A stretch of 5,973 nucleotides of DNA from Candidatus Krumholzibacteriia bacterium (GCA_028718575.1 JAQULN010000043.1:6271-12243); one strand, 5' to 3'; positions 1 through 5,973 are shown, counted from the first letter of the stretch. Notes: generated by a model from the letters alone, not told the origin. Program-made: numbers and translations.

Positions 1-2561
1 GCCAGATGCTGAACGAGCTGCCGGTCTACGGCGGTGATGTGCTGGTCTCGGTGGCCAAGGCTGACGGCCGCGTGCTGAAGGCATACAACAACTCCTACCC
101 GGTGGGCCCGGACGCAGCGTTTCTGCCGGTCACCGGTCTCGAACAGGACGCAGCTTACGATCTGGCATGGCAGTACGTGCGCGCCCACGGCGAGCTACGC
201 AGCCTGCCCGCGGCCGAGCTGGTCTACACACCCGAGGGTCCGAGTTTCCGTTTGAACTGGCTGATCGTCCTCGACCTGACCGGCCCGGAAGGAGCCTGGC
301 AGGTGCGGGTCGACGCCCTCTCCGGTGAAGTGGTCGAAATCAGCGACGCGTTCCATTCCCGCAAACCCATGCCTTCGATCCACGAACGCCTAGCGGTGCA
401 TGAAGGCCCCCTGGCCGACCGCAAGACTGAGTTCGCCGCGGTCGAGATCCGCGAGTTGCAGCGGAGCGAGGCGATCGAGCGCGCCAAATTCAACCGCGCG
501 AGCGGCACCGCCACTGTCTTCGACCCCGACCCGCGCACCACGCTGCTCAACAACGCGCTGCAGGACAACAGCCAACCCAGCGCTTTCACCGCTGCTTATT
601 TCACGCGCGACCTGCTCGACATCGAGTACTCCGGCGGCGCCTACCGCCTCAATGGTCCCTGGGTCAACATCCTCGACTGGGATCCGCCTTACACCGCGCC
701 CAGCACCACCCCCGACGGTGTCTGGAACCGCGCGCGCGGCGTCAACAGCTTCAACGACGCCATGACCTATTTCCACATCGACCAGAATCAGCGGTACATC
801 CAGTCGCTGGGCTTCACCGGTGCGACGGGCATTCAGGAGGGCTCCATCAGCGCCGACTCCGACGGCTTCGGCGGCCAGGACAACTCGGCGTATTATCCCG
901 GCACGAACCGTTTGACCTTCGGCCACGGCTGCGTCGACGACAACGAGGACGCTGACGTCATCCTTCACGAGTACCAACACGCTGTCCAGCACGGCATCAA
1001 TTCGACCTGGTACGGGGGCGACACGGGCGCGATCGGCGAGGGCCTCAGCGACTACTGGGGCGGCACGTACAGTTACAGCACCCCGAACGGCCCCACCTTC
1101 TATCCCGACTGGATCTTCCACTGGGACGGCCATGGCCAGGGCAATCTGTGCTGGCAGGGCCGGGTCATGAACGCCACGCATCTGCAATACGTGCACTCGA
1201 CCACGTACAGCGCGCATCAGAGCATTCCCGGCGGCAACGCCGACGAACTCTGGTCGACGCCCATCTACCAGTCCCTGCGCACGCTCGTGGAAGCTCATGG
1301 CGAGAGCCGCGAGTCCTGCGACACGATCATCCTCGAGTCGCAGTTCGGCATGGGCAGCGGCATCAAGATGCGCGATTTGGCCAACAACGTTGTCGCCACC
1401 GCGCTGGAGCTATACCCGGAAGGCCCGCACGGGTTGGTCTATCTGCAGAAGTTCCTCGTGCACAACATCGTGCTGGCGCCGGAGCCGTCCCTCGGCATCG
1501 CCGCGTTCGAGATTGTCGACGAGCCGTCGGGCAACGGCGCCGCCGACCCCGGTGAGATCGTCAGCGTCCGCGCAACCCTGAACAACAGCGGTCTTTCCGA
1601 CGCCACCGGCGTGAGCGCCGCCCTGTCGGCGAACACGCCCGGTGTCACGGTGGTCCAGGCCAACGCCGCGTTTCCCGACCTCGCCGCCGCCGGCGGCACC
1701 GGCGTCGCCCTGGCCGATTTCGTCTTCGCGGTGGGCTCGGACGTTGCATGCGGCACCCTGCTGCAGTTCAACCTGTCCATCAATTTCACGGGCTGGTCGG
1801 GCCCGTCGAGCGACGACCTCGCGGCCCAGACGTTCACCGGCGTCCCTGAGGGCGGATACGGTAGCGCGTCCCCGTACGCCGCCATTCCCGACAATGACGG
1901 CACGGCGCTGTATAGCTACATCACGATCAGCGGCACGGGCGCGCTGGTCTCCGCTGGCTTCAACATGGACATCGATCTGCGGCACACCTACGTCGGGGAT
2001 CTCGTGATCTGGCTCACGTCGCCTACGGGTACCCGAACTTACCTGCACATGCTGGACGGCGGCTCTGCCGACGACATCATCGGCAACTATCCCAACACGC
2101 TCACGCCGGCCCAGTCGTTCAGCCGCTTCCTGGGTGAGCCGTTGGACGGCACCTGGGAGCTGATGGTCCGCGACCAGGGGCCCAACGGTACCGGCACGCT
2201 CAACAGCTGGGCGCTCTACGACATCACGGGGTTCGACTGCGATTCAGGCTCCGTCAGCGCGCCGGACGGCGATCTGCCCGCAGCGTTCGCCCTGGCCCCG
2301 TGCTCGCCCAATCCGTTCAACCCCATGACGACCATCAACTTCGCGGTGCCGTTGCATGCGGGCCTGGTGCGGTTGGAGATCTTCGACGTGCGCGGCCAGA
2401 GAGTGCGCACATTGGCCGAGGAATCCTTGCCGGCCGGCCAGCATTCCCGCGTATGGAACGGCCGCACCGATGACGGCCGTCAGGTGGCCAGCGGTGTGTA
2501 TTTCTACCGCCTGTCGGGCCGCGATTTCACGCAAACGCGGAAGATGGTGGCAGTGCAGTAG
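1..2561 (+). CDS. Secreted M36/M4-type zinc metallopeptidase with P domain and C-terminal FlgD/T9SS-like sorting domain (5' end missing)
   Basis: A secreted multidomain zinc protease whose start lies outside the window: the frame is open to the left edge, and the first visible residues (LPVYGGDVLVSV) already belong to an FTP-type propeptide. Residues are numbered from the first visible Met (base 6). The propeptide covers about 1-115. The gluzincin catalytic domain covers about 165-490, with HEYQH at 321-325 (ligands H321 and H325, general base E322) and GEGLSD at 344-349 giving the third ligand E345. An Ig-like domain of the DPGE...NNSG type spans about 496-612. A P_proprotein-like jelly roll spans about 616-744 (DLRHTYVGDLVIWLTSPTG, DGTWELMVRD). 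A C-terminal SPNPFNP...FDVRGQRVRTL...GVYFYRL domain spans about 757-851. This tail type is used for secretion or anchoring in FCB-group bacteria. The 24-residue H-to-E spacing is thermolysin-like, while the HEYxH context is M36-like. The likely role is extracellular protein degradation. Substrates are unknown. Confidence 0.9.
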   Translation, partial: QMLNELPVYGGDVLVSVAKADGRVLKAYNNSYPVGPDAAFLPVTGLEQDAAYDLAWQYVRAHGELRSLPAAELVYTPEGPSFRLNWLIVLDLTGPEGAWQVRVDALSGEVVEISDAFHSRKPMPSIHERLAVHEGPLADRKTEFAAVEIRELQRSEAIERAKFNRASGTATVFDPDPRTTLLNNALQDNSQPSAFTAAYFTRDLLDIEYSGGAYRLNGPWVNILDWDPPYTAPSTTPDGVWNRARGVNSFNDAMTYFHIDQNQRYIQSLGFTGATGIQEGSISADSDGFGGQDNSAYYPGTNRLTFGHGCVDDNEDADVILHEYQHAVQHGINSTWYGGDTGAIGEGLSDYWGGTYSYSTPNGPTFYPDWIFHWDGHGQGNLCWQGRVMNATHLQYVHSTTYSAHQSIPGGNADELWSTPIYQSLRTLVEAHGESRESCDTIILESQFGMGSGIKMRDLANNVVATALELYPEGPHGLVYLQKFLVHNIVLAPEPSLGIAAFEIVDEPSGNGAADPGEIVSVRATLNNSGLSDATGVSAALSANTPGVTVVQANAAFPDLAAAGGTGVALADFVFAVGSDVACGTLLQFNLSINFTGWSGPSSDDLAAQTFTGVPEGGYGSASPYAAIPDNDGTALYSYITISGTGALVSAGFNMDIDLRHTYVGDLVIWLTSPTGTRTYLHMLDGGSADDIIGNYPNTLTPAQSFSRFLGEPLDGTWELMVRDQGPNGTGTLNSWALYDITGFDCDSGSVSAPDGDLPAAFALAPCSPNPFNPMTTINFAVPLHAGLVRLEIFDVRGQRVRTLAEESLPAGQHSRVWNGRTDDGRQVASGVYFYRLSGRDFTQTRKMVAVQ

Positions 2562-2595
2562 ACGTCTCGACTGCTACAAGCCTTCGCCACCGTAA

Positions 2596-2640
2596 GCGGC
2601 CGCCGGATCAGCCCTCGCGCGATCCGGCGGTCGCGTTTTA
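2596..2640 (+). terminator. Rho-independent terminator after the M36-like protease gene
   Basis: A perfect 10-bp inverted repeat (CCGCCGGATC at 2600-2609, GATCCGGCGG at 2621-2630) encloses an 11-base loop. The stem extends outward to 2596 and 2634 through one G-U pair and three Watson-Crick pairs. GTTTTA follows at once. It lies 35 bases after the protease stop codon, as expected for an intrinsic terminator. It should isolate the protease gene from the small gene downstream. Confidence 0.85.
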
Positions 2641-2736
2641 GCGGGGAAATGCCGCGTCAATCGCGGGGAGCTCGAACCGCTGGTCCCGCGGCTCCCGTGC
2701 GTTAGGGGAGACAGATGCCAAGCGCCGGCCGATCGC

Positions 2737-2742
2737 AAGGAG
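2737..2742 (+). promoter_or_regulatory. Ribosome binding site fixing the start of the small Pro/Tyr-rich protein
   Basis: AAGGAG sits 8 bases before the ATG at 2751. This favours that start over the in-frame ATG at 2715, which would put 12 residues in front of an otherwise well-formed signal sequence. The 2715 ATG has its own GGGGAG at 2705-2710, only 4 bases away, so it is not fully excluded. Confidence 0.7.
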
Positions 2743-2750
2743 CGTGGAAG

Positions 2751-3113
2751 ATGAAAAACCTCAAACTGATTGCCCTGGTGCTGATCGCCGCCGCGTTCTT
2801 GTTTGCTGGCTACGGTTGCGCACCAGCAGCGTATCGCAGCAGAGAGTTGTTCGTGACGGTTCCCGCGTCCGAGCCGTACCCGCCGCCGCTGCCGTGGTAC
2901 TCCTCGCCTTACCCGTACGATGCGGTGTCGCCGGTCGTCCCCTCATCGACCCAGGACGCGCGGCACACACCGCTTGCGATCAAGCACGACGCCGCGACGG
3001 ATACGCGCGCGACACCTGTGACGAAACCCGGGTCCCGCACCGACAACGCGAGCACCGCCGACAACCGCAGCGGCTCGCGCGACAGCGCGACGAGCCGGCT
3101 TCGCTCGCGGTAG
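2751..3113 (+). CDS. Small signal-peptide protein with Pro/Tyr-rich segment, probable lipoprotein, function unknown
   Basis: A 120-residue protein that I do not recognise. Residues 1-22 form a signal sequence: MKNLK, then a hydrophobic core LIALVLIAAAFLFAGYG. C23 follows and could be lipidated, but the preceding residues (G20-Y21-G22) make a poor lipobox, so type I cleavage with secretion is also possible. Residues about 40-63 are rich in proline and tyrosine (EPYPPPLPWYSSPYPYD). From about residue 65 the chain is low-complexity, rich in S, T, D, R and A, and ends RLRSR, which suggests disorder. The start at 2751 is chosen for its Shine-Dalgarno site and because it places the basic residues and hydrophobic core at the N-terminus. 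The gene is separated from the upstream protease by a terminator and ends 12 bases from the convergent lipoprotein gene. Its role is unknown; an envelope-associated protein is a reasonable guess. Other frames over the same DNA are longer but lack a signal or any recognisable domain. Confidence 0.65.
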   Translation: MKNLKLIALVLIAAAFLFAGYGCAPAAYRSRELFVTVPASEPYPPPLPWYSSPYPYDAVSPVVPSSTQDARHTPLAIKHDAATDTRATPVTKPGSRTDNASTADNRSGSRDSATSRLRSR

Positions 3114-3125
3114 CGCGCCGGCGGG

Positions 3126-4103
3126 TCACGGACCGACGACCAGCGGCCCCAGCTTCACGTGCAGGACCCCCTTGACCAGCTGCGCCTCGTCGATCTTGCC
3201 GCCGGCCGCTCGCAGCGTGACCGTGCCGCGGAATCGACCCGGCGCCAGGTAGACCTTTTTGGCCGCCGAAAGATAAAGCGACTCGCCGGGGCCGAAGGTG
3301 AGCGTCTCGGCGGCCGCGAGCTTGCTGCCGTCGGCGCGGCGTACCGAGAGGTCCTGCGGCGAAAGCTGGACCTGGTCGAGGTCGCGCTCCTCGTTGAACT
3401 GGTCCGGCGGCAGGTCGCGCCCCACGGACAGGATCATGGGCGCCTGCTCGTACCCCGCCGGCCAGGCCGGGTTGAGCAGTTCGGCCGGCGCCGGTCCGCG
3501 GTTGGTCAGTTCGAGCTCGAACGCGATCACCTGGCCGGCCTGCACCTCGGCCGGCGTCCAGCGTCCCACGCCGCCGATCACGCGGTGCGGATGCGCGCGG
3601 ATCTCCTCGATCACAAGCTCCAGCTCGGCCATGACCGGCCGTAGCGCCGCGGGCAGGTCGTGCAGCGGAAAGCCGCGCATGGTCGGAGCCTGGCCCGCCA
3701 CACCCTCGCCGACTGACATGAAGCCCGTGTCGGGAAGCTGCGGCTCCGGCGGCGGCAGCTGGTCGTAGCCGGATGCCCGCAGGATATCGCGTACAGCCTG
3801 ACAGCGGTCCGGTTCTAGCCGCGTGCGATAGTGGCCGATCTCCACCATCTCGCCGAGCAAGCCCGTCGTCGTGACGGCGCTTTCGCCGCCGGGGTAGACC
3901 AGGACGAGCACCTGCCCTTCGGGCAGGTCCAGGGTGTAGCTCACGTACCAGTCCATGGCGTCGCTTCTTTCCGTTGGCGCGGGTGCGGGTGCGGCTGTCG
4001 CCCGTTGCGCCTCGTCGGTGGCCGCCGCCCGGGGTGCGTTTTCGCCGGTTCCCGAACACGCGCCGAGCAAGGCAACGACCGCGCAGACCTGCAACCTCTT
4101 CAT
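3126..4103 (-). CDS. Lipoprotein, candidate immunity protein for the PAAR-metalloprotease effector
   Basis: A 325-residue lipoprotein. MKRLQVCAVVALLGAC gives a textbook lipobox (L13-G14-A15-C16) followed by S17, so it should be lipid-anchored facing the periplasm. An Ala/Pro-rich linker (about 20-48) leads to a first domain (about 50-175), with beta-like segments (WYVSYTLDL, GQVLVLVYPGG) and a helix-rich part ending in LELVIEEIRAHPHRVIG. A second, beta-rich domain (about 183-320) has IAFELELTNRG, DLSVRRADG, LTFGPGESLYL and APGRFRGTVTL. This order resembles Ig-like or BsuPI-type sandwich domains, but I cannot assign a family. The start at 4103 is supported by GAGG at 4109-4112 and by a one-base TGATG overlap with the stop of the upstream PAAR-protease gene, so translation is probably coupled. 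Periplasmic location and position directly after a toxin-like gene suggest immunity; this is inference. The frame is open upstream to 4682, but that part is a shadow of the effector gene. Confidence 0.85.
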   Translation of the reverse strand: MKRLQVCAVVALLGACSGTGENAPRAAATDEAQRATAAPAPAPTERSDAMDWYVSYTLDLPEGQVLVLVYPGGESAVTTTGLLGEMVEIGHYRTRLEPDRCQAVRDILRASGYDQLPPPEPQLPDTGFMSVGEGVAGQAPTMRGFPLHDLPAALRPVMAELELVIEEIRAHPHRVIGGVGRWTPAEVQAGQVIAFELELTNRGPAPAELLNPAWPAGYEQAPMILSVGRDLPPDQFNEERDLDQVQLSPQDLSVRRADGSKLAAAETLTFGPGESLYLSAAKKVYLAPGRFRGTVTLRAAGGKIDEAQLVKGVLHVKLGPLVVGP

Positions 4104-5527
4104 CAAATCCTCAGCAGTTCGACCTCGCCGACCACGCTGCCGGCGCGGCCGTCGAACCAGGTCTTGTAGTCTGCGAAATGCCGGTCGTAGACGATGCGAC
4201 CGGCGCCCATGATGCTGTTCGGCTCGTTCGTGTAGACGCGGCCCGGATCGCAGGCGCCGGCTTCGTACTCGTCGTACATGCCGATCAGGTGGCCGAACTC
4301 GTGCGCTCGCACGGTTTCGGGCACGCCCGCGCGTTCTTCCCACCAGGTGTGCGAGTACCACCAGTTCGGCCCGCCCCAGTCGGTGGGACTGTTCGCGCCG
4401 CGATGCAGCTCGACCCTGCGGCCATGGCCCCGGCCCCAGTCGACGTGGATGCGGATCGCCCAGACACAGCAGCCGTTGGACACGCCGCAGTCGCACATGC
4501 GGCCCCGATCGCATCCCGTCCGATGCAGCTTGTACTTCCGGTCCCAGATCTGCTCGATCTCGCGTTTCCACTCGCGCTTGCGCTTGTTCGGCGCGCGCGC
4601 GCCGTTCTTGCGGTCGAAGTTGATCTTGCGGGTGATGACCAGCTCGCCGTTGTCGATCTTGATCTCGTAGCCGTATTCCCATTCGTAGTTGGCGCCGTCC
4701 GCAGCCCAGACCGTGCCGGTGGGGGTCGTAGTCTGCACGTAGCGCGGGGTAGATCGGTTGTCGATGACCACTTCGGAGGCCGGTTCGGCCGTCACGACCC
4801 TGAGGTCTTGCGTGGAATCACAGGGGCGGCCCATGCCGATCGCCCGCAAACCGAGGGCGGCCTCGCGCCGGTACGATCCGCGCCTGATTCGCCAGCGGCG
4901 GCGCGCGACATTGCCCTCGATCCGCGGATACTGGGAACTCGGCACGGCGCGCGTGCGGCCTTCGCTGACCGTGCCGAGCGGCACTCCCCAGCCGTCCTCG
5001 AAGTGCTCAGTCTCGGCGCAGGCTTCGACGATGTCGCCGCAGCAGCACTCCGCCGGTTCCCACCAGAGGCGCGTGACTCGCGGGGTTTCGGGATCGGGCT
5101 CAGACGTGGGCGGCACCGCGCTGGGCGACTGCACCTCGGGCGTGGGCGGCGTGTTCGTGGGCGAACTCCCGTTGTGCAGCATGATGTCGGAGAGACGCAT
5201 GACGTTGTCGCCCTCGACCTTGACATCCATCGAGTACATCTTGGGATACGCCTTGCCCATATTATTGTTGGAGACCACTCCCTTGGCCGTGCCGGCTTCG
5301 TCGCCCGAACTCTGCTTGAAGTTCGATTTCTTCAGCATGATGGAGTTGCCCTCCATCTTGACCTTCTTGCTGCCCTGGTCGGTGTCGGCGGAGGTCGCTA
5401 TGTTCGGATACGGGATCGGCACCGGACCGCCGGGCGTGGGCGTCTTGCAGACGTCAGGGAAGATGATCGAGGTGCCGCCGCTCGTCTTGTGCACCACGGT
5501 GAGCATGTTGACGCTGACCGTTCCCAT
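4103..5527 (-). CDS. PAAR-like (DUF4150) protein with C-terminal metzincin-like metalloprotease domain, predicted contractile-injection effector
   Basis: A 474-residue predicted specialised effector. Residues 1-118 match the DUF4150 PAAR-like family: VHKTSGGTSIIFPDVCKTP, then PGGPVPIPYPN, GNSIMLKKSNF, SSGDEAGTAKG and MRLSDIMLHNG. Such domains cap the VgrG/spike tip of type VI and related injection systems. A Pro/Ser/Thr-rich linker (about 119-150) follows. A Cys-rich middle region (C161-C163, C170, C236) is unassigned. The C-terminal half carries YEWEYGYEIKI (281-291), REWKREIEQIWDRKYKL (318-334), then HEFGHLIGMYDEY (409-421). This fits HExxHxxGxxD, with H409, H413 and D419 as zinc ligands and E410 as catalytic base; SIM at 438-440 is the likely Met-turn. 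The family knowledge predicts peptide-bond cleavage. Delivery into a rival's periplasm is inferred, partly from eleven cysteines after residue 150. The start has AAGGAAGG 10 bases upstream. The gene follows a ketosynthase-like gene by 7 bases and overlaps a lipoprotein gene by one. No VgrG or sheath gene is visible here. Confidence 0.92.
   Translation of the reverse strand: MGTVSVNMLTVVHKTSGGTSIIFPDVCKTPTPGGPVPIPYPNIATSADTDQGSKKVKMEGNSIMLKKSNFKQSSGDEAGTAKGVVSNNNMGKAYPKMYSMDVKVEGDNVMRLSDIMLHNGSSPTNTPPTPEVQSPSAVPPTSEPDPETPRVTRLWWEPAECCCGDIVEACAETEHFEDGWGVPLGTVSEGRTRAVPSSQYPRIEGNVARRRWRIRRGSYRREAALGLRAIGMGRPCDSTQDLRVVTAEPASEVVIDNRSTPRYVQTTTPTGTVWAADGANYEWEYGYEIKIDNGELVITRKINFDRKNGARAPNKRKREWKREIEQIWDRKYKLHRTGCDRGRMCDCGVSNGCCVWAIRIHVDWGRGHGRRVELHRGANSPTDWGGPNWWYSHTWWEERAGVPETVRAHEFGHLIGMYDEYEAGACDPGRVYTNEPNSIMGAGRIVYDRHFADYKTWFDGRAGSVVGEVELLRI
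4109..4112 (-). promoter_or_regulatory. Ribosome binding site of the lipoprotein gene, inside the end of the effector gene
   Basis: On the minus strand TGAGGATTTGATG places GAGG 5 bases before the lipoprotein ATG, within the last codons of the effector gene. Together with the one-base stop/start overlap at 4103 it indicates coupled translation of the two proteins. Confidence 0.7.
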
Positions 5528-5534
5528 GATCGTC

Positions 5535-5973
5535 TTACCTTCCTTGCCCGGTGTCGGGAAACACCGTCAGCGCCGCGCGCTCGCCGGCGAGCGCCGCGCC
5601 GGCGAGCAAGCATCCCCCGCCGCCGGCATAGCCGCGCGCGAACGCCCGCTGCGCGATGCCGAGCGCGACCATGCCGAAGGCGGCGCCGACATCGCCCAGG
5701 CAGTCGGCGGGATGCCAGGTTTGCCAGCCGCGCGGCAGCGTGTGCAGGCAGCGCCCCTCAACGAGCGCCCACTCGATGAAACGCCAGCGCTCGCCGTTGA
5801 GGTCGACGATCACGCGGTGGATCTCGGCGCCGCCCGCTACCGGAGCCAGGGCCGCCTTGACGGCGCGGCTGAGCCCCTCGGCGCGGATCGGATGCTCCGG
5901 ACCGAGCGGCACGGCCTCGCGGTCGACTGCCACCGAGGCGATGCGCGCCAGCGGGCGGGCGCCGCGCGCCTCC
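5535..5973 (-). CDS. C-terminal part of a beta-ketoacyl-synthase/thiolase-fold-like protein, T6SS-associated type (5' end missing)
   Basis: The last 145 residues of a protein whose start lies beyond the right edge. The frame is open to the edge (EARGARPLARIAS precedes an internal GTG at 5933), so the GTG is not taken as the start. Two motifs stand out: DLNGERWRFIEW (visible residues 57-68) and WHPADCLGDVGAA (86-98). The second has the HPxxxxGDxGAA form of the C-terminal half of ketosynthase/thiolase folds, and a glycine-rich stretch follows. From memory, ketosynthase-like proteins of this kind occur beside DUF4150 and DUF2169 genes in type VI secretion loci of Myxococcota and Proteobacteria, where their job is not established. 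The stop is 7 bases before the effector gene, so both are probably in one operon. Whether the N-terminal half keeps a nucleophilic Cys cannot be seen. Ordinary fatty-acid or polyketide synthesis is possible but less likely given the neighbour. Confidence 0.7.
   Translation of the reverse strand, partial: EARGARPLARIASVAVDREAVPLGPEHPIRAEGLSRAVKAALAPVAGGAEIHRVIVDLNGERWRFIEWALVEGRCLHTLPRGWQTWHPADCLGDVGAAFGMVALGIAQRAFARGYAGGGGCLLAGAALAGERAALTVFPDTGQGR
5538..5545 (-). promoter_or_regulatory. Ribosome binding site of the PAAR-metalloprotease gene
   Basis: On the minus strand AAGGAAGG lies 10 bases before the ATG at 5527, inside the last codons of the ketosynthase-like gene. It confirms the start and shows that no separate promoter fits between the two genes, so they are probably co-transcribed. 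Confidence 0.75.
5577..5594. repeat. 18-bp perfect palindrome inside the ketosynthase-like gene
   Basis: GCGCTCGCCGGCGAGCGC is fully self-complementary around the 5585/5586 boundary. Its 11-base segment CGCCGGCGAGC (5582-5592) recurs directly at 5597-5607. It lies in Ala/Gly/Leu/Arg codons of the gene end, about 50 bases before the effector start. High-GC codon use may explain it; no function is assigned. Confidence 0.5.

Noticed and set aside
390..1298. 302-codon minus-strand frame inside the secreted protease gene
   Set aside because: Val/Ala/Arg-rich antisense shadow of the well-supported catalytic domain.
2641..2736. Promoter for the small Pro/Tyr-rich gene
   Set aside because: The stretch after the terminator presumably holds one, but I see no convincing -35/-10 pair; a weak GGGAGC...GCTCCC inverted repeat (2666-2696) is not enough to call an operator.
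3091..3107. CGAGC...GCTCG hairpin near the convergent gene ends as a terminator
   Set aside because: Only a 5-bp stem, inside coding sequence and without a T-run on either strand.
2744..3175. 143-codon plus-strand frame overlapping the small Pro/Tyr-rich gene
   Set aside because: No signal sequence or domain, Arg-rich, and it runs into the convergent lipoprotein gene.
2980..4059. 359-codon minus-strand frame overlapping the lipoprotein gene
   Set aside because: Arg/Gly/Ala-rich with no motif; it is out of frame with the lipoprotein, which has a lipobox and ribosome binding site.
4104..4682. N-terminal extension of the lipoprotein frame up to 4682
   Set aside because: This part is a shifted frame of the effector protease domain; the signal peptide, lipobox and ribosome binding site fix the start at 4103.
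3974..5779. 601-codon plus-strand open frame opposite the effector and ketosynthase-like genes
   Set aside because: It is antisense to two genes with clear family motifs, has no recognisable domain, and its R/A/D/V/H-rich composition is typical of an antisense frame in high-GC DNA.

Overview
High-GC bacterial DNA carrying five protein-coding genes, two of them cut by the window edges. No RNA gene, CRISPR array or insertion sequence was seen. The large secreted protease at the left ends in an SPNPFNP...GVYFYRL...RKM tail. That tail is characteristic of secreted proteins from FCB-superphylum lineages such as Eisenbacteria, Krumholzibacteriota and Latescibacterota. Together with the high GC this suggests an uncultured FCB-type bacterium; Myxococcota is the main alternative. 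The taxonomic call is inference.

Left region (1-3113, plus strand). The first gene is a 5'-truncated secreted zinc metallopeptidase of the M36/M4 (fungalysin/thermolysin-like) type. It has a propeptide remnant, a catalytic domain, an Ig-like domain, a proprotein-convertase-type P domain and a C-terminal FlgD/sorting-type domain. A strong hairpin plus T-run terminator follows it. Next is a small 120-aa gene for a Pro/Tyr-rich, probably membrane-anchored or secreted protein of unknown function. It ends 12 bases from the convergent gene.

Right region (3126-5973, minus strand). Three tightly packed genes read right to left and look like one operon. The first is the end of a beta-ketoacyl-synthase/thiolase-fold-like protein of a type I recall beside PAAR-like genes in type VI secretion loci. 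Seven bases later comes a 474-aa protein that joins a DUF4150 PAAR-like tip domain to a C-terminal metzincin-like zinc protease (HEFGHLIGMYD plus a Met-turn). Its stop codon overlaps by one base (TGATG) the start of a 325-aa lipoprotein.

The most interesting reading is that the right half is an effector-immunity module of a contractile injection system (T6SS or related). In this reading a PAAR-tipped metalloprotease is delivered into the target's periplasm, and a translationally coupled periplasmic lipoprotein protects the producer. The fold assignments of the PAAR-like and protease domains are well supported by motifs. The toxin role and the immunity role are inferred from architecture and gene order.
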